Source: Nitrospirota bacterium (lineage in GTDB: Bacteria; Nitrospirota; Thermodesulfovibrionia; Thermodesulfovibrionales; UBA6898). Taken from it: a stretch of DNA of 64,000 nucleotides. The stretch covers positions 1-64,000 of the forward strand of contig SCQH01000014.1 of assembly GCA_004321925.1 (NCBI GenBank). Reading direction: 5' to 3'. Shown piece after piece: positions 7,774-15,239 of this stretch. The notes beneath the pieces are model-generated. The model searched no databases. It saw only the letters and a program-made list of their open reading frames with translations, and had not been told where the DNA came from. The position numbers and the translations under genes are program-made. Positions within the stretch are counted from its first letter, which is position 1. The number at the start of each line of letters is the position of its first letter.

Positions 7774-9263
7774 GAGGACTTCCGGTTTCTCTTCTGCTCA
7801 TACATTGAGTTGTCGGCCTGGCTGAGCATCTGTTCCAGTGAACATGGGTCATGCGGGTCACAGAAGGATATCCCGGTGCTGACCGACAGCGAAAATACCC
7901 TTTTTTTGTCGGCATTGCTTTTTTCGAACAGTTCCGCGATCCGCTCCCTGATGACCTCTGCGTTGTCGTCGGTCATTTCCATCGGCATGATCACGAATTC
8001 GTCACCGCCGATGCGTGCAATAATATCCGATTCCCTGAAGCTCTGCCTCAGAATATCTGCCGTCTCTGCCAGGGCAGTGTCGCCTTCCTTGTGGCCCAGT
8101 GTGTCGTTGATCGTCTTAAGGTCGTCCAGGTCCGCAGAGATAAGGTAAAGTTTCCTGTTCAGCCTGACTGCCAGCTTCAGCTGCTGCTCGGCAAGGGTAA
8201 AGAAGCCCCTCCGGTTATAGAGGCCGGTAAGCTCATCCGTGTGCGACATGGCCACCAGCTCGTCTTCCATCCTCTTTCTGTCCGTGATGTTCTTGGAGAC
8301 GACGGTGACGGCCGTTATCCGGCCGTCAGGGCCTTTGACCGGGCTGAAGGTCTGGAGAAAATACCGGTTGTCCCTCTGACTTTTATGTTCATACTGTTCA
8401 GACAGCCCGGTGCCGAAGACCTTATCGACCCTTTCTCTGAAGGTCGCAGTTTCCTCAGGGGAATGCAATTCTGCGTAATCCTTGCCGGTGTACTGTTCGG
8501 CGCTGAGCTTCAGCCGCGAAAGATGTTTTTTATTCACGAAGAGATACTTATGATCGGCATCGACCAGGTAGATGGAGTCCTCGGTAGAATCGACCAGCGA
8601 CCGGTATTTCCCTTCGCTTGCGAAGAGATCCTCTTCAGATTTCCTTCGCCGTTTTGCCAGTATCCCCAACCCGATGGAAGCCGCCGAGATAATGACTATC
8701 CAGACGATCAGGATGATCCGGTAGAGCTTGCGATAGGCCTCCATGGTCGTGATGATATCCTTTTCCACGGCATCTTCAATCGCCCCGAGCTTCGAGATTA
8801 TCTCATTGAATATCCTGTCGCACTCCTGATCATGCTGCAACCCGGAGCCGCCCAAGGGCCTTTCGCGGAGGCGAAGCAGGGTAACGTCCCGGAATTTCTC
8901 TAAAAGCAGATTGATCGACTCGATCTGTGAGCGGAGGGCCGGGTCGTCCAGCGGCTTCACGATAAAGTTGCTCTGGGTTTTCCCCCCGGTCAGAAGTTTT
9001 TTCCCAATATCCTGCACACCCAGAAAAACTAAACGGTTCTTTTCGAGGTCGACGGTCGTATCGCCGTTGGTGTACTCTTCCAGCCACAGATGAAAGGTTG
9101 TCAGGTCCTTCCGCATGTCGGTCACCGCGTCGACGATGACAAAGTCCTGCAGCTGCTGCTCCCAGATGTAGTCGATGGAGACGACCAGCCCGACAGAGAG
9201 CATGCCGATGGTGAACATGACAAGAGAGACGGTCTGCCACCGCCAGAGGTCTTTTGCTTTCAT
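7758..9263 (-). CDS. Membrane diguanylate cyclase with PAS domain
   Basis: 501 aa. Membrane helix about 12-32, periplasmic helical sensor about 33-180, second helix about 181-204, PAS about 215-330, and a GGDEF domain about 335-495 with an intact IGGDEF active site and the upstream DELTGLYNRRGF signature. It should make cyclic-di-GMP in response to an extracytoplasmic and/or PAS-bound signal. No EAL domain is present. The start (ATG at 9263) is followed directly by the first membrane helix. Confidence 0.93.
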   Translation of the reverse strand: MKAKDLWRWQTVSLVMFTIGMLSVGLVVSIDYIWEQQLQDFVIVDAVTDMRKDLTTFHLWLEEYTNGDTTVDLEKNRLVFLGVQDIGKKLLTGGKTQSNFIVKPLDDPALRSQIESINLLLEKFRDVTLLRLRERPLGGSGLQHDQECDRIFNEIISKLGAIEDAVEKDIITTMEAYRKLYRIILIVWIVIISAASIGLGILAKRRRKSEEDLFASEGKYRSLVDSTEDSIYLVDADHKYLFVNKKHLSRLKLSAEQYTGKDYAELHSPEETATFRERVDKVFGTGLSEQYEHKSQRDNRYFLQTFSPVKGPDGRITAVTVVSKNITDRKRMEDELVAMSHTDELTGLYNRRGFFTLAEQQLKLAVRLNRKLYLISADLDDLKTINDTLGHKEGDTALAETADILRQSFRESDIIARIGGDEFVIMPMEMTDDNAEVIRERIAELFEKSNADKKRVFSLSVSTGISFCDPHDPCSLEQMLSQADNSMYEQKRNRKSSHPAK

Positions 9264-9327
9264 AAGGGCTCCCTGTCTCCTGCTGGTCTCATATGATCCA
9301 TGCCGGCATATTCACCGTCATTATTGA

Positions 9328-9333
9328 ATTATA
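9328..9333 (-). promoter_or_regulatory. Extended -10 promoter of the diguanylate cyclase gene
   Basis: On the minus strand TGCTATAAT gives a perfect -10 with an extended TGn element, about 65 nt before the start codon; no good -35 is visible, which is usual for extended -10 promoters. Confidence 0.5.
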
Positions 9334-9424
9334 GCACGTCATCCTTTAATGCGCAGGAACTGTTTCCGGTCAATAGCGCTGCATGAGGGAAGAAGGCGCC
9401 GGGGCCTGGACAACCGGGAAGCTT

Positions 9425-9937
9425 TCAGACGCGCGTCTTGAGCCAGTCCTGGGGGTTGATGACGTGGTAGCTGCCGTTGCCGTCAGAATAGACCACCTTG
9501 CCGATGGCGGCGTTCAGTATCATCCTTTTACACATCATGCAGGGCTCCGAGACGCATTCCCCGGCATCGCTGTCGACGCCCGATATATAGATCGTCGAGC
9601 CCCGCAGCTCGTCAGCCGATGCCCGTATGATGGCATTGGCCTCGGCATGAACGCTGTGGCAGAGCTCATACCGTTCGCCGTGAGGTATCTGGAGTTCCTT
9701 CCGTGTGCACTTACCGACCTCGAGGCAGTCTGTCATGCCGGCGGGCGCACCGTTGTATCCGGTGCTCACGATGACATTCTCCCTGGTGACCACAGCGCCG
9801 TATCTCCTTCTGAGGCACGTGGCGCGCGCAGCTACCGCCTTGGCGATGGTGATGAAATAGATGTCCCACCCCGGTCTGATCTGTTTTGCAGGTTTCCTGT
9901 GCTTTGTTTTTGCAGTTTTCGGTGCTGGTGTCTTCAT
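9425..9937 (-). CDS. dCMP deaminase (ComEB-like)
   Basis: 170 aa zinc-dependent deoxycytidylate deaminase, converting dCMP to dUMP for thymidylate synthesis. Zinc site: HAEANAI (His97, Glu99) and PCMMC (Cys133, Cys136); the N-terminal GYNGAP substrate motif is also present. I chose the ATG at 9937 rather than the TTG at 9955, because the region between them overlaps a perfect TATAAT (9945-9950), which leaves at most 7 nt of leader. ComEB-like competence proteins share this fold, but here the enzyme function is the simplest reading. Confidence 0.9.
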   Translation of the reverse strand: MKTPAPKTAKTKHRKPAKQIRPGWDIYFITIAKAVAARATCLRRRYGAVVTRENVIVSTGYNGAPAGMTDCLEVGKCTRKELQIPHGERYELCHSVHAEANAIIRASADELRGSTIYISGVDSDAGECVSEPCMMCKRMILNAAIGKVVYSDGNGSYHVINPQDWLKTRV

Positions 9938-9944
9938 CGGTGAT

Positions 9945-9950
9945 ATTATA
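9945..9950 (-). promoter_or_regulatory. -10 element of the dCMP deaminase gene (leaderless)
   Basis: TATAAT on the minus strand, ending 7 nt before the ATG at 9937, with no Shine-Dalgarno in the gap; transcription should begin at or next to the start codon. No convincing -35. Confidence 0.45.
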
Positions 9951-9965
9951 CCCAAGTCGGCCGGA

Positions 9966-10904
9966 TCATGTCTTCAATTTCCCCTTTCCCTTCCCGGCAT
10001 TCTTTTCCCACCAGGAAGGGTGCATGCTCATCTTTCTTATTAGTGACAGGGGAAGTCTTTTGTAAATCCTGCCGAGGTCGTAACCGATCAGTTTCAGGCC
10101 GCTTCTGAGCATAAGCTCTGGCAGCAGAAGGTATCGTCTGCCGGCCAACAGATGCGATGCCGCTGACATAACATAGGCTGCGCCCTCTCCGCCTGCACCG
10201 CCGAACTCCTCGAGCAGCCATGCTTCACGGGCATGAAAGACCCCGATATCAAAATACCGCCTGAACTCCTCTGCTGCCGTGTAATTATGGGAATGATGCA
10301 CGGTGGCATCGGCAGCGTATGCCAGGGTATAGCCTGCACGGAGGAGGTCGGCACCGGCTGAGGTGTCTTCGCCGAGTATCATCCCGTCCCTGAACCACCC
10401 GATTGCCTCGAGCGCCGAGCGCCTATAGGCAGCGCAGGAGTTCGACAGGAAAGGCGTTTTGATCCCATAGGTCTGTTTGTCGGACAGATTTTTCATGCAG
10501 GAGGATGCGGGGTAATTAAACAGCCTGAGATGGGCTGCAAAAGGGGTCGCATCAGGGGCAGGCAGCTGCCGGCCATACACCGCACCGGTCGCCGCATCTG
10601 CAAAAGGCCTGATGAGCCGTTGGAGCATCTCCGTGTCCGCAGGGAGCGCGTCCTGCGTCAGGTAGGCGACGATGTCTCCCTGTGCGGTCTTCCCGGCCAT
10701 TGTCCTGCTGCCGCCGTGATCGAAATCATCCCTGTTTATGACGATCGTCCCGGCATTGTATGATCGTGCTATGGAGACGGTCGCATCGTCGGATGATGAA
10801 TCGAGGACAAGGATCTCGCAGGGCATGGTCTGGGACCTCAGTTTTTCGAGGAGCAGGCCGATCTGTTTTCCGGCATTGAGGGTCGGGATGATGACGGATA
10901 CCAT
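9966..10904 (-). CDS. Family 2 glycosyltransferase, rhamnosyltransferase-like
   Basis: 312 aa GT-A fold enzyme transferring a sugar from a nucleotide donor to a surface glycan. It starts MVSVIIPTLNAG, with LVLDSSSDDAT (nucleotide binding), the NRDDFDHGGSRT segment typical of rhamnosyltransferase-type GT2 proteins, and AYLTQDALPAD in place of the DxD region. I chose the ATG at 10904; the longer frame upstream runs into the divergent arsR promoter. No other glycan genes are adjacent, so the acceptor is unknown. Confidence 0.85.
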   Translation of the reverse strand: MVSVIIPTLNAGKQIGLLLEKLRSQTMPCEILVLDSSSDDATVSIARSYNAGTIVINRDDFDHGGSRTMAGKTAQGDIVAYLTQDALPADTEMLQRLIRPFADAATGAVYGRQLPAPDATPFAAHLRLFNYPASSCMKNLSDKQTYGIKTPFLSNSCAAYRRSALEAIGWFRDGMILGEDTSAGADLLRAGYTLAYAADATVHHSHNYTAAEEFRRYFDIGVFHAREAWLLEEFGGAGGEGAAYVMSAASHLLAGRRYLLLPELMLRSGLKLIGYDLGRIYKRLPLSLIRKMSMHPSWWEKNAGKGKGKLKT

Positions 10905-10954
10905 GATGAATATAATAGCATGTACAAAATCACCGGAGACTGTGCAGATTTCTC

Positions 10955-10983
10955 TTGACATTATATTCCAATATGGATATATT
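10955..10983 (+). promoter_or_regulatory. arsR promoter with overlapping operator-like palindrome
   Basis: TTGACA (10955-10960), 17-bp spacer, TATATT (10978-10983). An imperfect palindrome beginning TATATTCC and ending GGATATA covers the spacer and -10, a typical position for autorepression by the ArsR protein encoded next. The ATG at 10991 is only 7 nt past the -10, so the transcript would be leaderless unless a downstream ATG (11012) is used. Confidence 0.65.
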
Positions 10984-10990
10984 CTAATAC

Positions 10991-11356
10991 ATGAATACAA
11001 CCTATCCGGATATGACCGATATTGCGCTGCGAAAAATAGAGATGCTCAAGATCGTTGCCCACCCTGTGAGGTTGAGGATCCTTGGCGAACTGGTTAAGGG
11101 CGTCAAGTGCGTCAGTGATTTCGAGGAGTTCCTTGAGGTCAGTCAGCCCAATATATCCCAGCACCTCTCCCTTCTCAGAAAAGCGGAGCTCATTGATTTT
11201 TATGTTGACGGAAGGCTCAAATGCTACTTTCTCAAGGACCCGATCATCCCTGATCTTATAGAACTGCTTAAAAAGGAATATGAAGAGGACCTGCCGGCTC
11301 CTGCCTGCTGTCCGGTAACGAGAAAAGGGAAATATCCGGGCAGCAGAAACAGATAA
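10991..11356 (+). CDS. ArsR-family repressor, first gene of the sulfur locus
   Basis: 121 aa winged-helix regulator: recognition helix VSQPNISQHLSLLRKAELI, wing VDGRLKCYFL. Cysteines at 40, 78 and a C-terminal CCP (106-107) could sense metal, metalloid or reactive sulfur. It lies divergent to the glycosyltransferase, with its own promoter/palindrome immediately upstream, and heads the run of sulfur-transfer genes, so it probably represses them. The ATG at 10991 may be leaderless; ATG 11012 is an alternative. Confidence 0.88.
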   Translation: MNTTYPDMTDIALRKIEMLKIVAHPVRLRILGELVKGVKCVSDFEEFLEVSQPNISQHLSLLRKAELIDFYVDGRLKCYFLKDPIIPDLIELLKKEYEEDLPAPACCPVTRKGKYPGSRNR

Positions 11357-11384
11357 CTGTACCTGGAGAAATGGAGAAGACAAA

Positions 11385-11636
11385 ATGAAGAGACAGGCAA
11401 TCACCCTTTATGTCAATGATCCCATGGGGAAGCGCTGAGAGCAGAACCTCGAATCTGCCAGGATGGCAGAACGTGACTTCGGAACAGAGATCATCATTGT
11501 AAAGAAGACCTCGCCTGACTATCACCCAGAAAAAGATCCCCCCTGTCCGTCGGTACTCCTTGGTGCCAGAGTGCTTGTTGCCAACGGGACCCTCACCTAC
11601 GAAGCCCTGCAGACCGAGATCCGCAGGGAGGTATAG
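11385..11636 (+). CDS. Small thioredoxin-fold selenoprotein (in-frame TGA read as Sec)
   Basis: 83 aa if the TGA at 11436-11438 is read as selenocysteine (residue 18). GGAG lies 8 nt before the ATG. The reading gives strand ITLYVNDP, then G-K-R-U at the start of the first helix where thioredoxin-fold proteins have their active Cys, then EIIIVKKTSPDY, a PPCPSVLLG segment (C54 before the predicted cis-Pro, close to the active site) and a final TYEALQTEI helix. One continuous small Trx-like fold spans the TGA. The hairpin at 11454-11470 is the likely SECIS. It lies between arsR and the TauE gene, 8 nt before the latter. Without Sec insertion the product would be a 17-residue peptide. Confidence 0.75.
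11454..11470 (+). promoter_or_regulatory. Bacterial SECIS-like hairpin (thioredoxin-like gene)
   Basis: Perfect 7-bp stem TCTGCCA/TGGCAGA with loop GGA, beginning 15 nt after the TGA at 11436-11438; loop 22 nt after the TGA with G in the first position. Spacing and shape match bacterial SECIS elements. Confidence 0.7.
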
Positions 11637-11644
11637 GGGGCTAT

Positions 11645-12433
11645 ATGGATCCGATGTTCCTCGTGACGCTGCTTCTGCTCGGTCTTGGGGGCGGGTTCCT
11701 CTCAGGCCTGCTTGGTCTGGGTGGGGCCATTTTCATGATCCCGCTTCTTTTATATGTGCCTCCGCTGCTGGGTGTCGGGGTGCTCGACATGAAACAGGTT
11801 GCCGCTGTCAGCATGGTGCAGGTCCTTTCCGCATCACTTTCAGGACTGATCGTCCATAACAAGAACCGGTTTGTCAGCAGGTCGATCCTCCTTGTCATGG
11901 GGAGCTGTAATGCGGTCGGCAATCTGGCTGGTTCGCTCTTGTCGAAAGGCGCCAAAAGTGAACTGCTCCTGGCGATCTTTGCAACCCTGGCCGTTATTGC
12001 AGCCATCGTCATGTTCATACCGAGGCGTGAACAGGGAGAGGGGGCAGCACCGGACAGCATAGTCTTCAATAAACCCCTCGCAGCAGCAGTCAGTCTTGGT
12101 ATCGGCCTCTTTGGCGGTATGGTCGGAGCTCCGGGGGCGTTCATCTATATCCCCGTCATGATCTACCTGCTGAACATACCCACAAGAATTGTGATCGGCA
12201 GCACCCTCGGTATCGTGTTCATTGGCGCGATCTTCGGGACGATCGGGAAGATGGCGACCGGCCAGATCATCTGGCCCTATGCCATTGCGCTGGTGATCGG
12301 CACGGTCCCCGGTGCGCAGCTGGGCGGCAGAATGAGCAAGAAGATCAACACGAAATACCTGCGGCTGGCCATTGCAGTTATCATCGCCATCACCGGTGTA
12401 CGCATGTGGTATCAGGTAGTAACCGGTCATTAA
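11645..12433 (+). CDS. TauE/SafE-family sulfur-anion permease
   Basis: 262 aa, about eight membrane helices, with the duplicated TauE/SafE signature (LGGGFLSGLLGLGGAIFMIPLLL; LFGGMVGAPGAFIYIPVMIYL). The family exports sulfite, sulfoacetate and other sulfonates or imports thiosulfate-like anions; the substrate cannot be told from sequence. It sits between two candidate selenoprotein genes of sulfur chemistry, suggesting movement of a sulfur oxyanion linked to the relay. A second, unlinked TauE paralogue is at 30732. Confidence 0.88.
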   Translation: MDPMFLVTLLLLGLGGGFLSGLLGLGGAIFMIPLLLYVPPLLGVGVLDMKQVAAVSMVQVLSASLSGLIVHNKNRFVSRSILLVMGSCNAVGNLAGSLLSKGAKSELLLAIFATLAVIAAIVMFIPRREQGEGAAPDSIVFNKPLAAAVSLGIGLFGGMVGAPGAFIYIPVMIYLLNIPTRIVIGSTLGIVFIGAIFGTIGKMATGQIIWPYAIALVIGTVPGAQLGGRMSKKINTKYLRLAIAVIIAITGVRMWYQVVTGH

Positions 12434-12472
12434 GGATGTCCCTGGGGAAGTCCAAATAAAGAAGGAGGTTTC

Positions 12473-12925
12473 ATGAGGAAAAAAATTACTGTACTGATTT
12501 TGACACTTATCTTTGCTCTGAGCTCATCCGCCGGACTGTACGCTGCAGAAAAAGTTAAAACCCCTGATCAGCTTATCACAGAGGCAAAAGCGAAGATCAA
12601 GGAAGTATCTGTCGAAGGTGCAAAAAAGATGATGGACAACAAGGAAAAAGTGATATTCCTCGACATACGAGATAAGGAGGAATATGAGAAGAGCCATCTG
12701 CCGGGTGCCATTCATATGTCGCGGGGACTTCTGGACTTCCATGTGCAGGAGATCATCTCCGACAAGAATGCAAAGATCGTCGTGATATGAATGTTCGACA
12801 AGAGGTCGCCGTTGGCGACCAGGTCGCTTAATGTCCTTGGTTACAAAAATGCGGTCAATCTCAAAGGCGGGATGAAGGCCTGGGAAGCAGCCGGATATCC
12901 CTTCGAAACGCAGCAACCAAAGTAA
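12473..12925 (+). CDS. Secreted rhodanese with selenocysteine at the catalytic position
   Basis: 150 aa when the TGA at 12788-12790 is read as Sec106. Signal peptide about 1-24 (KKITVLILTLIFALSSSAG, cleavage near LYA-AEK), so the protein is periplasmic. The rhodanese domain has VIFLDIRDKEEYEKSHLPGA, then IVVI-U-MFDKRS: the TGA stands exactly at the catalytic Cys of the C-x4-R-[ST] loop; after it come LGYKNAVNLKGGMKAWEAAGYP, the standard C-terminal half. The protein contains no Cys. AAGGAGG lies before the ATG. The truncated reading lacks the active site entirely, so Sec insertion is required for function. Rhodaneses carry sulfane sulfur as a persulfide; here it would be a Se-S intermediate. 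Confidence 0.85.
12804..12820 (+). promoter_or_regulatory. Bacterial SECIS-like hairpin (rhodanese gene)
   Basis: Perfect 7-bp stem GGTCGCC/GGCGACC with loop GTT, starting 13 nt after the TGA; loop begins 20 nt after it with the preferred G-U. Confidence 0.75.
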
Positions 12926-12988
12926 TGGTCATGGACTCCCCCAGGGGTTCTTAATCGGGATGCTTAACGAGTAAAGGAGGTTGTAGCC

Positions 12989-13345
12989 ATGTCAAAAACA
13001 GTCACATTCTATTTGTCGACATCACCGTACTCGTATGAAAACACTCTCACAACAGTCCGGCTTGCAGACGCTGCACTCAACAAGAGGCATGCAGTAAACC
13101 TCATTGCTTCGGCGGATGGAATTTACTGCTTCCTGAAAGGCCAAAAGGCGAAGGGGATCACTAATGCAGAGGAAGAGTTTTCGCGTCTGATGCTGAAGGG
13201 GCTCAAAGTCTATCTCTGAGGCGGTTGCGTGAACTTTCGCCGTGCGGTGAAGGCAGATTATCTTGAAGGTGCAGAGGTCGGTTCGCTGAAGGCAGTTTTT
13301 CAGGCAATGGACGAAAGCGACATCTGGCTGAATATCGGCGCGTAG
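12989..13345 (+). CDS. DsrE/TusD-like sulfur carrier with U-G-G-C motif
   Basis: 118 aa when the TGA at 13217-13219 is read as Sec77. DsrE fold: strand VTFYLSTSPYSYENTLTTVRLADAAL, VNLIASADGIYCFLKG, then LKGLKVYL-U-GGC-VNFRRAV. In DsrE/TusD the Cys after this strand receives persulfide sulfur; here it is Sec, with C80 forming a U-x-x-C redox pair. AAAGGAGG precedes the ATG. DsrF- and DsrH-like genes follow at once, so the three should form a TusBCD/DsrEFH-type complex. The normal stop (TAG) is 9 nt before the next ATG. Confidence 0.83.
13234..13253 (+). promoter_or_regulatory. Bacterial SECIS-like hairpin (dsrE gene)
   Basis: 8-bp stem CTTTCGCC/GGTGAAGG (two G-U pairs) with loop GTGC, starting 14 nt after the TGA; loop starts 22 nt after it with G-U first. 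Confidence 0.7.
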
Positions 13346-13354
13346 GAGGATTTT

Positions 13355-13708
13355 ATGGCACACATAGCGATGATACTGAGAAAACCGCCGTATGGCGATA
13401 TAAATGCGGCAGAAGCGGTACGACATGCCCTCGGCGCGGCGTCGGACGGCATGAAGGTGTCGCTCATTCTGGTGGACGGCGGCGTGCTTCTCGCTAAAAA
13501 GGGGCAGGACGATACAGGGGCCGTTCTTACCAATCTGGAGACCACCTTAAAGGACTGCATTGATATGGGTGTGGATGTCTATGCTGATTATCTGTCTTTG
13601 GTAGAACATTCAGTGAAGCAGGAAGAGCTTCCTGCCGGGTTACAGGTCAAAAATGAATCTGATATAGCTTATGTAGTGAAAGCCGCCGACAAGACGATGC
13701 TTTTTTAA
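13355..13708 (+). CDS. DsrF/TusC-like subunit
   Basis: 117 aa DsrE-superfamily protein: IAMILRKPPYGDINAAEAVRHALGAASDGMKVSLILVDGGVLLAKKGQ pattern and a C-terminal DIAYVVKAADKTMLF strand. The usual C-terminal-half Cys of sulfur-carrying DsrE subunits is absent (VYADYLSLVEHSV), as in structural TusC/DsrF subunits; only C69 remains. AGGAGG precedes the ATG. It lies between the Sec-DsrE and DsrH-like genes and should be a scaffold subunit of the complex. Confidence 0.85.
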   Translation: MAHIAMILRKPPYGDINAAEAVRHALGAASDGMKVSLILVDGGVLLAKKGQDDTGAVLTNLETTLKDCIDMGVDVYADYLSLVEHSVKQEELPAGLQVKNESDIAYVVKAADKTMLF

Positions 13709-13740
13709 TTTGAACCCATGCGACTGAAAGGAGAGAATCC

Positions 13741-14028
13741 ATGTTGGTAATTGTGAGGAGCGCACCGGACACCACAGAGGGGAAACGGGCGGTCAAGCTT
13801 GCCCGCGACATGGCCGCTGACATCGTACTTCTGCAAAACGGAGTCTATTTCATGCAGGCGGCACACCTTGACGACCTGGGTTATTGCGGGACTGCCTACG
13901 TGCTTTCAGATGACCGAAAACTGCGCGGACTTGGCCCGATCGGATCAGACCGGCGTGGGAAAGAGATTTCATATGACGGACTTGTTGACCTTATGACCGA
14001 AAACAATAACGTTGTTGGCATGTTCTAA
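13741..14028 (+). CDS. DsrH/TusB-like subunit
   Basis: 95 aa, the size of DsrH/TusB. MLVIVRSAPDTTEGKRAVKLARDM and IVLLQNGVYF are the characteristic strand-helix-strand with the LLQNGVY motif. GGAGAG lies before the ATG. In TusB/DsrH the protein closes the heterohexamer with DsrE and DsrF; the conserved Cys seen in some DsrH proteins could correspond to C49 (GYCGTAY). Confidence 0.85.
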   Translation: MLVIVRSAPDTTEGKRAVKLARDMAADIVLLQNGVYFMQAAHLDDLGYCGTAYVLSDDRKLRGLGPIGSDRRGKEISYDGLVDLMTENNNVVGMF

Positions 14029-14051
14029 ATACTATAAAAAAGGGGCGTCAC

Positions 14052-15239
14052 ATGGCAAAAATAGTCGTTTTAGGCGGATCATTCGGCGGGCTTACCGCTG
14101 CATTTGAACTGAAAAGGCTTCTCGGCAAGGATGCTGACGTAACTGTAGTAAGCGATGATGACCGGTTCGTATTCCTCCCGTCGCTCCCCTGGCTCATCAT
14201 GGGATGGAGGAAACCGGGTGATATAACGCTGCGTGTTCCTGAGATCCTCAGATCCAAAGGAATTCAATTTATCCATGAAGCGGTCATAAATGTCGATCCT
14301 GAATCCTCCAAGGTGCGGACCGCAACAAAAGAAATAGCATACGATTATCTTGTCATCTCGACCGGCCCCTATCTGTCTTTCGACGAGATTCCGGGGCTCG
14401 GCCCGGACAAAGGTCACACCGACTGCACGTTTACACTCGACCACGGGACAAAAACACAGAAGAGCCTCGAAAAGGTATTTGAATCTCCCGGCCCCATCGT
14501 GCTCGGTTCGGCACAGATGGTGAGCTGTTTTGGGCCGTCGTACGAACTTGCCTTTGAGATCGACGCAGAGCTCAGGCGGCGGAAGATGCGGCATAAAGTG
14601 CCGATCATCTATCTCACTTCAGAACCGTATCTCGGCCATATGGGAGTCGGCGGACTCGGCAATTCAAAAAGGTTCTTTGAGGATGAATTCGCTGTGAGAG
14701 ATATTAAACCTATCGTTAATCAGGCGATCGAAGAGGTGACGCCGGGTGAGATCAAGCTTAAGGACGGCACAAAGATCCCCTTCAAGATGGCCATGGTCGC
14801 TCCGCCTTTCAAAGGCGTGCCGGCCGTAGCACCTCTGGGCAATCCGCGCGGCTTCATCCCGGCCGATAAGAACTACCGGCATCCAAAGCATAAGAACATC
14901 TTCACCATCGGGGTTGCGATGGCGATAGCACCGCCCGAAGTGACACCGGTTCCGACTGGAGTTCCCAAAACAGGCTTTATGACGGTTAAGATGGCAAAGA
15001 CCGCTGCTGCAACGATCTATTCCGATATAAAGGGAACAACTCCGCCTCCGATGGATGAACTGAGCGTTGTCTGTCTCATGGACATGGGGAATACTGCTGC
15101 ACTGATGAAGGCATCCCCTGTGCTGCCGCCAAGGCAGGATTCCTACACCAAAAAGGGCATCTGGGCAAAATGGATGAAGGTTGGATTTGAGAAATATTTT
15201 CTCTGGAAAATGAAAAACGGGATGAGTGGATTACCGTGA
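14052..15239 (+). CDS. sqr: Sulfide:quinone oxidoreductase-like flavoprotein
   Basis: 395 aa FAD-dependent oxidoreductase. Rossmann start IVVLGGSFGGLTAAFEL; three cysteines, C125 (TDCTFTLDH), C159 (MVSCFGPSYE) and C341 (VVCLMDMGN), match the three redox/persulfide cysteines of SQR; AMVAPPFKGV and the C-terminal amphipathic KVGFEKYFLWKMK tail fit membrane-associated SQR. It oxidises sulfide to sulfane sulfur/polysulfide and passes electrons to quinone. The gene follows the DsrEFH-like set and overlaps the next arsR by GTGA, linking sulfide oxidation to sulfur carriers and regulation. Other Cys-containing SQR-family reductases are possible but less likely. Confidence 0.85.
   Translation: MAKIVVLGGSFGGLTAAFELKRLLGKDADVTVVSDDDRFVFLPSLPWLIMGWRKPGDITLRVPEILRSKGIQFIHEAVINVDPESSKVRTATKEIAYDYLVISTGPYLSFDEIPGLGPDKGHTDCTFTLDHGTKTQKSLEKVFESPGPIVLGSAQMVSCFGPSYELAFEIDAELRRRKMRHKVPIIYLTSEPYLGHMGVGGLGNSKRFFEDEFAVRDIKPIVNQAIEEVTPGEIKLKDGTKIPFKMAMVAPPFKGVPAVAPLGNPRGFIPADKNYRHPKHKNIFTIGVAMAIAPPEVTPVPTGVPKTGFMTVKMAKTAAATIYSDIKGTTPPPMDELSVVCLMDMGNTAALMKASPVLPPRQDSYTKKGIWAKWMKVGFEKYFLWKMKNGMSGLP

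Noticed and set aside
8830-9240. Long frames antisense to the diguanylate cyclase and to many other genes.
   Set aside because: They mirror real genes in GC-rich codon positions and lack Shine-Dalgarno sequences or known motifs.
11385-13345. The three in-frame TGAs as pseudogenes or as an alternative genetic code.
   Set aside because: Pseudogenes would not place TGA at the active-site Cys with a SECIS-like hairpin each time, and many intact genes here stop at TGA, including ATGA overlaps, so TGA is a normal stop elsewhere.
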